A DNA stretch of 64,000 nt from Owenia fusiformis (taxonomy: Eukaryota > Annelida > Polychaeta > Sabellida > Oweniidae), in contig CAIIXF020000011.1 of the NCBI GenBank assembly GCA_903813345.2, forward strand, positions 32,048,166-32,112,165. The letters run 5' to 3'. The notes beneath the pieces were generated by a model. That model saw nothing but the letters and a program-made list of their open reading frames with translations, searched no databases and was not told the DNA's origin. The position numbers and the translations under genes were made by a program. Shown here piece by piece: positions 34,991 through 46,200 of the stretch; within the stretch, counting starts at the first letter, position 1, and every line of letters begins with the position of its first letter.

Positions 34991-37150
34991 CTGGAAACAA
35001 CAACAAACAATGAGAATGTGAAGCAAATACTGGTGCAGATCAGAGAAACCATAAGGTGGGTCAACATTGAAAAATAAGAAATTGGCTTATTATTCGTCCA
35101 ACATTTCACATGCAAACTGTCTCCACCTGGGATTTGTTACAGACGCTAAACTCCAAAAGCCAAACTCCAAATGCCAAATGCTGAACTCTGTCCACAAAAA
35201 AGTCAGAAACTCTAACAATATGTCACCACTTGTAGTTATGACATATTAAGGCCTATCTAGAAAATTGGGCCTTATAGCAAAATGGTGAATGGTAATGGCT
35301 TTTACCCTGAAATAAGTTTATCTCTCTTGAGGGGGCATGTTTAACATTAATGTGCATTTAGGAGGTCACTGACAGTTTATCTGTCAATGTCCTCAACCAA
35401 TGAAAGATAGCAGACTTGACCAAATGACAATACTTAACTGAACTAAAAGGGTCTTATGAAAGTAAATATTTAGAGAGTGGCATTAATAATTGATAGACTT
35501 TTTTAGAAAAAATATTTTTAAGAAAAATGTTCCTTTTTTAAAAACTTAATACTTTAAAAAGTGAATAACACTTACTGTTGTACTTGGTGTTGTACTTGGT
35601 GGAGTCGTACTAAATGTTGTACTTGGTGGAATCCTACTGAATGTTGTATTTGGTGGAGTTGTACTAAATGTTGTACTTGGTGGAGTCGTACTGGATGTTG
35701 TACTCGGTGGAGTTGTACTTGACAGAGTTGACTGACTGACTTTTGTACTTGGTAAACTAGTAATTTCATTTGTTGATGACACTGAAGTACTTGCTGGTGA
35801 GTTTGTTGGTGAGTTTGTTGACACTGATTCACTCTCATTTAATGGCTTGAACTCAATGAGAAACTTTGAACCAGTAAATGGTGAGCTTCCAGATTGGAAT
35901 TGGATTTCAAATGTATTTGTTTGTGTTTGGAATTCCACTCCACTACAGTTCTGTTTGGTGCATTCAATCTGTTGTAACCTTCTTTTACTATCACTGCCAT
36001 CTATCAATTTCAACAAATCATCCTGATTGGTCAATAAGGTTTTGAAAGTTAATATGAACCTTTGGGCAGTTTTGCCCGTCACGGCCCAAGTACATTCCTG
36101 GTTGGGTCCATAGTCTTCTGGATAATTTGCTGATGCAATGCTCCCATTGTCCATTATCTGTATGGGGTCAAGTTCACTAGGGCATGTGCCAACGCATTGG
36201 GGAAAATCATTTGACCATTTTGCTTCTCCACCATCATCAATACAAGTTATTGTTTGAGAAGTAGGTGTAGATGGAGTTAACAGGAAAAATGGTTCACAGT
36301 CAAATTCCACACTTTCCCCGATCGTGAAATTCTTCCCTATGATGAAACCAAAGTTCGGTTTTTCTGGTGCAGGGCATTCAACATCTTGGCTCTGTGTGGA
36401 TACAGTCGCAAACTCTATTGTAAATGGTGATGCTCTTGATGTGTTAGTCGTATCAACCTCAACAAATACAGTTCTATTATATGATTCTATTGTATCATAA
36501 GGTACCTCTGATGTGCCTTTCCACTGTCCAATCAAATTGCCCAAATTATTCACACCATCATAAATCAAAACACTTATACCTGTGTTACTATTTTTAAAAG
36601 TCAGGAGTATTCTAGATCCCTTGTTAACTGTAATAGTATAACTACATTTCGCCTTCAGTAGTATATCAGTATTATGAATGACCCCAGTGTCATTGTGGAA
36701 CTTCCTCAACAGGGGGCACTGGTTAACGTTTATACATTGTGGAATCATGACAATATCAGTGCTCTGAATCGCTCTACCATAATCATCAATTTGTACCCAT
36801 GATTTATCTGGTAAACATTTATAAACAACAAAAACATTTTCAGTGTCAGCATTTCTACATGAGTACCTAATTGTATCATTTGGCATGTAAGAGTCTTTTA
36901 CAGGCTCATATGTCATCCCTTCGATCATCATTGGTTCACTACATTTAGACAGTGAATTATCTTTGTCATTATGATTGGACCCATCTATGTGGGGAACTTC
37001 GTGATCAGCTGGGCCAGTAATCTCATTCGGAACTGGTCTTGTATTTATCACAATAGGTGGCTCTGTATGGCTTCCAAATGCATTCTGGGTAATAAGAAAC
37101 ACTATGAGACATGTGAATGTCACTTTGAAATGGTATTGCACTTTTTCCAT
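34574..37150 (-). CDS. CUB/sushi type I membrane protein, 2 exons, 663 aa
   Basis: Exon 1 (37150-35576) and exon 2 (34990-34574) join in phase 0 across a GTAAGT/TTTCCAG intron. Domains in order: signal peptide 1-27, sushi/CCP C70-C139, CUB-like C145-251 with only two cysteines, sushi C259-C319, four-cysteine CUB C323-436, Ser/Thr/Pro stalk 440-560 with TTPPSTTFS repeats, membrane helix about 564-588, cytosolic tail of about 75 residues. The stop-transfer sequence is WYRRK. NPMY at 608-611 is an NPxY motif of the kind bound by PTB-domain adaptors or endocytic machinery. Many N-x-S/T sequons are present. CUB and sushi domains mediate extracellular protein binding, so a receptor or adhesion role is inferred. 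Alternating sushi and CUB domains recall SEZ6/CSMD proteins, but I do not recognise a one-to-one orthologue. Confidence 0.88.
35118..35243 (+). mobile_element. 126-bp short copy of the TGTCNCCACC family
   Basis: It begins TGTCTCCACCTGGGATTTG, then GTTACAGACGC, and ends with AACAATATGTCACCAC and a hairpin closing in TGACA-TA. Both ends match the longer element at 49,021-50,505 and the short copy at 47,460-47,583. It lies in the intron of the CUB/sushi gene. Confidence 0.65.
35576..37150 (-). CDS. CUB/sushi gene exon 1 (whole ectodomain)
   Basis: Encodes 525 codons, from the signal peptide through both sushi/CUB pairs to most of the stalk, with no intron. The ATG is followed by a clear hydrophobic leader (TCLIVFLITQNAFGS). 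Confidence 0.88.
35580..35720 (-). repeat. 27-bp coding repeat in stalk
   Basis: Units encoding TTPPSTTFS repeat about five times in exon 1, giving a mucin-like O-glycosylation region that is likely to vary in length. Confidence 0.8.
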
Positions 37151-38921
37151 TTTGCTTTGATGTTTCTTCAGCTAATTAGCACCAGTTTATTATTGTTAGT
37201 AAAGACCAAGTGAGAGCATTATGTATCAGATATATCATACGGTAATCCATTCAGATTCATATCCAATTCTATGTTTTGAAAATTTACATCAGCTTCCAAT
37301 TTATATATATCATCTGATTCAATAATTTCTTCAATATCTTAGGCGAATTCTGACTTCGGACCTTATATTATAGATAATTCTAATGCGTTAAACATGCACT
37401 AAGTTCATAAAAGTACATGAATCGACCCAATTGTCCTTTTGCTTCAACGTCTCCACCCAAGGTTGGTAAATAGACATTTTGACCCGTTCTTAGGTATTCT
37501 GGGGGCAGATAAGAATTGTTGATACTGCGCTTGAAGGCCTGATCTTTGACGTTTATGATGGTTCACTTTCAAGAGTCTTCTACTTGATAAGTGTATTGTT
37601 TATGCCTGGTTCATTAGGTTCGTTGTTTGATAACAATACCTGAAAGTTCAAGAACAATGGTCCTTAATATCTGAGTGAATCAAATAAATATAGAAATCTA
37701 TTACTGATAAACAGTACTTTAACTTAGTCATTATTAAGTTAAAATTAATCAATTTCTTATTCATTTTTATGATGTTTCATAACTTAAGAGGGGGTGGAGG
37801 GGTCTATTAGGGGTTATCTATGGACCCTCATATCTTACTACATGATTTTACAGGTCTTATACCTTATCTACTCTCAAATATATAACAATATTTTGTTGTA
37901 ACGTCAAAAAATATTTTAACTTACAAAAAATGCTATTTTGATGGAAGGTATGATTTTTTTGACCAGTCGCTCAGAGATTTAAAAGGTTTTACATAATATA
38001 CATGCACATGTGGCTTTGTAAGAAATAGAAGATTAAGTACAAATATATGGAGATACTTTATCTATTTAAGTCTTTGAAAACATGTAACAATTAATAGTTT
38101 CAAGAGTATGTCTTGTTTGAAAGTATTTCTCCAAATCTCAGTCATTGATGCTATCTTTAAGTATATAACTGTTTCATATATTATATTGAACACTCTGCAC
38201 AATAAAATTCAAGAATATTAAACAATACTTAGGAAAGTTATTCCAAAATTAGAGATTTGCATTTTTGAGTTTTGAGTCGCCCTGTTTCAATTGTGTGCAG
38301 TTATCATTGAAACATGTTACTTCATTACGAAGCCTTTTGACAAAAAGCTTTGTAAGGAAAGAACTTGTGCCTGTGTAACAACACTAAAATCCTTCGAAAT
38401 GAAGCTTTTAATAAAACCAGCTGTATAATTACACATATTCCTATTGGTACCCTTGATGCCCTTGATGGTTGTAATTATGCCTGTACTTACTTATATAGTC
38501 CTATAAATAACTGCGATTTTACTCCTCTTTTGTGAACATGACTTAACACATCACAAATTGATGTGGAAGAATAATTTCCTTTTGATAAACTTTTTAAACA
38601 TCCTCTTCTCAACGACTTGTTTACTTCTTTATATTCACCTTAACCTAGAGATATGCATTACACGAGTGAATATGAATAAAACATTTCATTGTTTTCTACC
38701 TGTTTATTTAATGATGAGTCACAAGACTCATTAAAATTTCATTAAACTTCTGTATATTAAAAACTAATTTAACAGGTGTTTAGTAGAACAATGAATATCA
38801 AGTTCAGTAAAATAATTTGTTACATGGTTTAAAATAAAAACATGGATTTTGGTGGGAATTGGCAAGGAATAAAACAAAAATGTGACAATTGATACATTCT
38901 GAACTATAAAGAATTGTATAA
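37151..38921. other. intergenic, upstream of CUB/sushi gene
   Basis: AT-rich, no exon or clear repeat seen. The promoter of the minus-strand gene should lie at the left end. Confidence 0.55.
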
Positions 38922-40110
38922 AATAAAATTACAACAATCATTTCATTCTTGGGAGAAATAGTATTGTATTAACACAAGGGCTTTGATTAATATAACAAAA
39001 GTGATACTTTATTCATGGTAAAATTACTTTTATAAAATGACTAACAGGTGCTGAACTTATATAAACATTGCGTATTGTTATGTGTATTGTTGATTGCTCA
39101 TTAAAGAATTCACAAAAGTTCTTAAAGGCCCCATGTAAAGTTTAAACCACTTTTGCTTTTATTGTAGTCTTACCCAATGTTATCAAAGTGTGATATGTGA
39201 AACTTTTTTTTTAAATTTCAAAAAGTGGTTTTTGATAGACTTTTTGTTCCAAAATATGTAAATTTATTTAAAACCAACTTTTAGAGGTCACTCATATCTT
39301 CTAATTAGCCACAATTCATACCGATGCATAGTATTCATCCTCCCATGTTTTTTGCCGAAAAAATTAAGAAAATTGGTTGATAAACAAGCGAGAAATGAAA
39401 TGAATCAGTGCATGAAAATGGTTCTGAGAAAAATGCATTTCAAAGTTCTCATAGAAACCAATGGTACAATGATATCTAAAACATAATTTATTCTTCCTTT
39501 TAACCTGGTTAGACAATCAACATTGGTTTTTAATGAAAGTCTAGCATATTTAGAAAAGACTGACATCGAAAAAAAAATTTCAATTTTTTTCAAAAAGTTT
39601 TTGTTACCTTAGTGACATCACTAATGTTTCAAAATATTTTTGATATGCTAAAACATTGAAGTGGCCCATTAAATATGGCATTTTATTATTGAAATAGTGT
39701 GTCCTTTGTTCAATCTTTGCATTGGTGTTAAAAAGATACTCTTTTTTGAAATGCATTAATAAATATTTGATGATTAAAAAATTTCAACTTTTTTTGAAAA
39801 ATGGCGGGAAATTTGAATATTTGAGAAATGAAATGCTCACAACTTTTTTTCAAAATTTTTTTTTTTTCAAAAATCTCTAAAATCACTTTTTAAGTCCTGA
39901 CAAATAGTAAATGAATGATAAAAAAATATTTTCAAACTTTAGACGGGGACTTTAATAAAATTACAACAATCATTTCGTTCTTGGGAGAAATAGTAATGTA
40001 TTAATATAACAAATGTGATATTTTATTAATGGTAAATTAACTTATATAAACATTGCGTACTGTTAAACAATTGTTGATTGCTCTATATAGAATTCATCAA
40101 AGTTGTTAAG
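38922..40110. repeat. ~200-bp tandem duplication split by a transposon
   Basis: Copy 1 (38922-39125) and copy 2 (39954-40110) share AATAAAATTACAACAATCAT, TTCTTGGGAGAAATAGTA, TATATAAACATTGCGTA and TTGTTGATTGCTC. The inverted-repeat element at 39,122-39,955 sits exactly between them. Confidence 0.75.
39122..39955. mobile_element. TTAA-flanked MITE, ~830 bp
   Basis: TTAA is at both edges. The inverted ends are AGGCCCCATGTAAAGTTT and the complement of AAACTTTAGACGGGGACT. The interior is very AT-rich (A and T runs) with no transposase. Its termini differ from the TTAA element at 22.6 kb. Confidence 0.65.
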
Positions 40111-41474
40111 TTATCAAGAGACTAGTAGATGAAGCTTTTTTAAGATACAAAGGATATTTTATGATGGGCAGATTGAAATAATTTTGGAACATGGTGTTAA
40201 TTTGTGAGACTATGTTAAAAAGGTCAAAAATATTGGCCAGATTTATGTTATGTTGTTTTTCTCAATATCTGCCACTCTGGAACAGATTTTCTCTGAATGG
40301 ATACATATACCATATGGTACATGTGTAATATAATATAAGAATTATTCCAGTTCAAAATACAAATCAGCACCTTAAGATACAACATGGGCTTGAAAGCCCA
40401 TGGATACAAGTAGGAATCTGACAATTGGTATCTACAGAGATTAATAAAAACATGATTTATTAAACCATGGGCTTTCACTATTGAAATAAATTGATAGAAT
40501 TCTTCATTATTTGGCTCGTTTATGCCACAATCGCACCCTCCTGACTGAAAGCTGGCTACGCTCCTGAGTCATATTGTCATTTTTCTCAATAAGAAAAGTT
40601 AGATGTCTCCAATAATCATATCAGGAGCCAACCTTGATATTGGGCCCGATATTGGGATTACTATGTCAATAATCTGCAAAATCTTATATAATTAACGGGC
40701 CTGATGATTACATAACATCATCATTTGATGTTGAGCATATTGAACAATCTAACTTCTAGATTATCTACTTCTGATATGATTTCGCAGATAGTGAAATATC
40801 AAAATGAACTTAAATTGTGACCTGTAAATATATATATACGGCGGGGCATGTGGAATTATATCCCAGTGGGGACTGAGCTCCCCCTCCCACATTAACTTAC
40901 AGCATGAAACCAATTATAGATTTTGTAAACAAAGTTTGAAAGTTATCAGACTTATTCGTTACAACATAATTATTATCATATTTGGAATATGACATTGTCG
41001 GTATATTATTACATCCATGTACACTCAATGATTATAACTTAGTTCTGTTAACCAAGAGATTTTAGACGATAAAGTCGACTTACGGTTTTTACTCGACTGC
41101 TACACCTCCTTTTGTGTACACTTAAATTCATGACGTCACTTGATTCTGTGTACTCCGCCAAATTTTAAAACGGGTAAGAAACTATTTGATTTATTTTACC
41201 TTTTAACTCTTTTAACCAATTGGAAATCTTATCCCGTTACTTCTTTGCAATGGTACTTACTCATTTCAGTTGTAAGAAAGATAGATATACCTTGTGTAAT
41301 CCGTTATTTATAGCCAAATCACGTTTATAAAGTGAGTTCCATATTATCGCCCAAAAATTATTTCAAAATAAATTGATTTTGACAAAAAATGACAAACTTC
41401 GTGTATTACATTGTAGAAATACCTAATTCTTTAGAACACGCAAAATTTAAAATTTAGCGAAAGCCCATAACCTT
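40111..41474. other. intergenic, no feature seen
   Basis: AT-rich, no supported exon. A small inverted echo (AAAGCCCATGG near 40392 and CCATGGGCTTT near 40466) is present. Confidence 0.5.
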
Positions 41475-41478
41475 TAAG

Positions 41479-41881
41479 GTACAGCTGGAAAGTAACATTT
41501 TGGTAAAAAATTGCTATACCTGCACATGTTATTTTCTGGTACAAAATAAAGTATGAAGGCATGTATCAATTTCCTTGCTTTTTTCAGGAAAGTATCATTA
41601 CATTGTCTTCTTTTAGAATATCTGGTAGGCGTTCAAAGGGAACTCCAGGGAATTCTGATATTTCACACTTCCTGTTTTTCCAAATTTTCTTTCAAAGTTT
41701 CCAGACAACACAGGAGCTACCATTGACCTGTTTCCAGGTTTACTAAAAGTAGACAGTGTAATGATACTTTCCTGAAAAAAGCAAGGAAATACACACATGC
41801 CTTCATACTTAATTATGTACCAGAAAATAACATGTGCAGGTATAGCAATTTTTTACCAAAATGTTACTTTCCAGCTGAACC
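41479..41881. mobile_element. 403-bp MITE with ~130-bp arms
   Basis: The left arm (GGTACAGCTGGAAAGTAAC through CAGGAAAGTATCATTACA) is repeated inverted up to 41881. It is flanked by TTAA on the left (41475-41478) and TTAT on the right, so a decayed TTAA target site is likely. The two 61-codon frames are products of the inverted arms. Confidence 0.8.
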
Positions 41882-42077
41882 TTATGTAGAGTTCATCCTG
41901 ACATGAAAAATTTTTGCAATTTTATCAGACAGTCACCATGGACGTCAAGTACCTTCTTCGAAACTAGATACATGTAGATATCACTTACAGGTTCACAAAA
42001 TTTGGACTTCTTTCGCCAGAACACTCACCGTCTGTGACAGTCACTGTAGACTAGATATCTAAATATTTCAGGATCAT

Positions 42078-42616
42078 GGGTTTGTGCAAAAAAACTGGGT
42101 AGCCGGGTGGCCGAGTACTCAACAGGTTTACCAACTTTCAAAGTTGCACATTTGAAGACTACCCTTCAATATTTTTACGTTATCATTTTACCAAGAACCT
42201 GTAAGAGACTGAGTTTCGGTAGTCCTAGGTAGTTATTTATACAGTTTACACGTACGATGACGTTAGTTGCTTGATTTATTGTCTGAGTGATTGACAGTAT
42301 ATCGATGATTGTTTTCTATGATGGCGATTTCTACTAGATATTAAAAAAATCTGGAAGATTTACGTGCGAGTAAATTAAAACGTTATTTTCCGTTTTATCT
42401 GTTAATTAGTATACGATGTACAATACAACGTTAGTTGCTTGATTTATTGCCTCACTGATTGACATTATATTAATTTTGTTTGTCTGTACTGGTACGTTGA
42501 TCCGTCAGTTGGGCGTTTTGAGGCATAAAATGAAAAAATCAAATTCCTAACCCTGGTAGGAAGGTAGGGTACCCGGCTACCCGGTTACCCGGTCACCCAG
42601 TTTTTTACACAAACCC
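42078..42616. mobile_element. 539-bp TIR element with 9-bp target duplication
   Basis: CAGGATCAT occurs directly on both sides (42069-42077 and 42617-42625). The inverted ends begin GGGTTTGTG, then an A run, CTGGGT and repeated ACCCGG/CCGGGT words. Inside, ACGTTAGTTGCTTGATTTAT occurs twice, about 174 bp apart. The 9-bp duplication is of the size made by Mutator-like transposases; that assignment is inference. Confidence 0.8.
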
Positions 42617-42796
42617 CAGGATCATGATTACACAAAACTTGTGACGAAAATTGCACAAACTGATAGTTAAATCATCAAAAGATTCAAAACGGGCCTGCTT
42701 GACAGTTTTTCAAAGTGCACCATTTTAATCCTTCATTCGCCATCAGACATTTGCCATCAGATTGCAGCATTTCTGTTATTAAAAAATAATACACAA

Positions 42797-42920
42797 TTGA
42801 CTGTGCGGTGTCTGCCTTTGTACTTTTGTATCTGTTTGTTCAAAATGAGTTCATATCCCTGTTTTTATTGGCCAATGGGCATTATATTCATTGTTTTGGG
42901 ATTATCATACTTAAGGACAG
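42797..42920 (+). other. possible SKA3 5' UTR exon with uORF
   Basis: The SKA3 start codon sits 10 bases after an acceptor (TTTTTCAG at 43040-43047), so an untranslated exon is expected upstream. A fair donor (GACAG|GTAATG) lies at 42920. If joined, a short hydrophobic frame starting at ATG 42845 would end at a TGA overlapping the SKA3 ATG. This is speculative without transcript data. Confidence 0.3.
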
Positions 42921-43047
42921 GTAATGTCTTCCATATAGGTAATTGCTTGATGACACATTACGAAAATAGAAATGTCCTCTACTATTTAGATTTCCTAGCT
43001 GTAGGAAGATCTAATGATATTGTAAGATCTTAAATTTCATTTTTCAG

Positions 43048-43261
43048 GTAACTCTGAATGATGGCTCGACCTCCAGGAGATTCCATTGATTCCCTAAGTT
43101 TCTTTGCAAAATTGCGACGTGTTGCCAAAAGTATTGACCAGACCCATGATGATTTGCAAAAGGAGCTGTCTCGACCTCTCGGTGACAAAACAAACATATC
43201 AGATAGCTCATCTGCTGATTTTGAACTCCTCAGAATAGACAATGAGATATCATCTATAAAG
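43048..43261 (+). CDS. SKA3: SKA3 exon 1 (coding from 43058)
   Basis: The start is chosen at ATG 43058 because TGA lies in frame immediately before it (43055). It encodes 68 residues, the helix that bundles with SKA1/SKA2. The donor is AAAG|GTTGGT, phase 0. Confidence 0.85.
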
Positions 43262-46200
43262 GTTGGTTTACTCATTGGGTAATCTTTGCATTAATGCACA
43301 TTAAGATATTTGTTTTATTCTAACCTTTCCTCATTAGGTATTCTCTTTGATCAGAATCCATGAGTCGACAATTCAGGGCAATGCATCTTTTTCACTTCAG
43401 AGTTCATATATTGAGGGATGTGTGAAATATTTTGTTGTATTTTTGATGACATGATGCTACTTTGGCCAATCAGAATACTGGGATTCTAGCATTGGTATTT
43501 TAAAATCAAGCATAGTTATTGGTTGCTTTTTAGTTATTTTTTCTTTCATACATCATTATACTCGATTACATATCATAAAAACTTGGCAAATTCATCAAAA
43601 ACATCTGTTTTATTTATTCCAGAAAGAAGCTCAGGGTTTATACATGTCAACAAGAAAAAACACATTTTCTGGTTTCCTGAAAAACTGTCAAGCTCTTCTC
43701 GATAACAGATCATCTCAGCTGTCACATATAGAGGGCGAGTTGAAGAAATATGGCTTTACTCCAAAAATTTCTACTGAACAACCTGTGGCATCGGAATCAA
43801 CTGAATCCACCAAGACTTTCTCACACGAAGCCAAGGAGAACCTGCCAGGGTATCACCCAACGACTACTGAAGCGTATCCTTTGGAAATAGAACATTTAAT
43901 TGGTCCCTTTCGGATCATGCTTTGGAGCATTATTTCCTCATTTGGTGAAAGAGCATGATAATTTAAGGGATTTTAACGATGTTGAATTTAAAGAAATTCA
44001 TGTTTAATTCATGATATAACCAATGGCAATTCAGAATATTAAGAAAGTGTTGACTTCTTTAACTCATCCAGTTCCACTCCACCTCCTAAGGAAAATCCAG
44101 GACGTGTCATGGCACCAAGAACACCAAAACTTGAGGATTTTGGTGTAAGCGCTGGTACATTAATGGCTGTGTCCAGACTTAACAACCCAGGAAAGGCTGG
44201 CGAATTCAAAGTTCCTCAACTTAACAAGTAATTAGACATAAACTATTCAAATATGATAGCAATTGTGTTCTAGAATTTCAAATGACTTTTTAGATACAGA
44301 GTTGCATATATTAAATTGTTACCAAAGCTCCCACTATGGGCATCTTTTTATTATTATATTGTATCTTGTTAACTGGTAAACACCACATAGGTGAGGTGCT
44401 CAATATTTTACATAATACACGTACATGTACATGTATTAACATTGGAAGTCAGACCCAGATTATCACTCTTTGTTATTATCCTCCTTGGTTAATATTTACT
44501 ATTCAAAACAGCTTCATTCTCATGTGTCCCATATCTTCCCTTGTAAGAATCACCCCCGCCTTTTCTTTTGATTAATGTTTATTATTGTGATGTTTCAGTC
44601 ATCAGCTTCCAGGGAGTACCACTATTCCCACCCCATTCCAGAACACTGGGCTCTATGTCACTCCAGGCATTGGTGACGTCTTCTCAAATGTCTCAATGAC
44701 ACCTAATGATAGAGGTAGTTGCTTATTTTAAAAAAAATTCTTTCTTTTGCAAATTAAAAATGCCAAAAAGGCCAAGCTATCACTGAAATATGAGGGTTGT
44801 ATGTAATATCAGTCAGGAGTTGTTTCAAGATTGCTTCATGAAATCAGCCCTGCATGGATAATAAAAAAGAGTTAATAGAGCAACAAGTTCAGAACTTCTG
44901 GAAAAATTCTCATATTTATTAATATAACTTTGCTTCTGAGAATATTTTAAGAAAATTTATGATTTGATTACCCTTCATGTTATTGATAATTCAAATCAAT
45001 TAAAAAATTACATTGTCAGTGACATTTTTGTGATCATAAATTTTATTAACCTGACTGTGTTAACCCATCAGAAACTTGGAATGAAAGCAATGGAATGTTA
45101 TTGTTGTTTATTTTCATTTCAGGCTACAATCCTAACATAGATAGCCCAGCTTCAGGCCCTGCCACCCCAGCCATGTGCCTGGGCACTGAACAGCGCAATG
45201 CACTTGATACACCAGAGCCCCCTATATTTGAAACTCCTGGAGCCCGACAAATTCAACGAACAGTTGCAGAGAAACCATTTGAGATTCGGAAAGTTGTGAA
45301 ATGTGAATATAACATTGGAGATGAGGAGAGTCCCATACCACCAGTTCTCAGTACACCAGGACTTAAACAAATCTCAAAGGTAAATAGTGATGTCTCTAAC
45401 ATTAAAGTAAATGTGTGTTTCACCAACTTATTTGCGCTTATTAAAAATGAGAAATATCATGAAATAAGTGTATTTTGATCAATATTGTGAAGCTCTAAAT
45501 CTCTAAATTGTGAAGCTCCAGAATTTTTGATCAATGTTCTGAGGCAAATAAAGATAAAAGAAATGACGAAAGAAAATTCTTAAAGTTGTTTGAAACTTTT
45601 CTTATTTCTTTTTTTTCTATTGTCAACTTCCAGTTGAAGGGTCACCCTGTATCAGCAGCACCACAACAGCAGAATATACAGAGTAGCACTAACCAATGGG
45701 ACAGTCCAGTTCCACCCCTCCTACAGACCCCTGGGATCAAACAAATCAAGAAATCATCCAATCCAAATATTGATGATCTGCCAAGGGGTCCTACTATGGG
45801 TTTGAGTATGGATGACGATATGCCACAGACCCCTGAATTGACTATAACCCATGAGGTAGCATACATTTGATAATCTAGTACATGTACAGGATGGTGAAAA
45901 ATCATAAAAATTGAGATAATATTTTTAAAATTGCTCTGTCTGGTATCCTTTTCCCATTTGCAACTTATATTGGTCCAGTATTCCTGTTTACAGTCTGTTT
46001 GAACATCCTTAAAGATAGTTTCATATCCTGTGTTTACTTAGGGAATCAGCAAATGGGCCAATCAGGTGCAACCAACAACCATACCACAACCTCCCTGTTT
46101 TCAAACTGGAAACCCCCAAATGGTAGCAGGCTTTCATATGGGGCTAACACAAGAGTCAGATGATCTGCAGCCCCCTATTCTAGAAAGTACAAGACCTGAT

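Noticed and set aside
35572-35838. 88-codon Gln/His/Val-rich minus frame
   Set aside because: Shadow of the repeat-coded stalk of the CUB/sushi gene.
42101-42140. tRNA-like A-box word (GGGTGGCCGAGTACTC)
   Set aside because: No B box or cloverleaf follows; the word is part of the inverted terminal repeat of a transposon.
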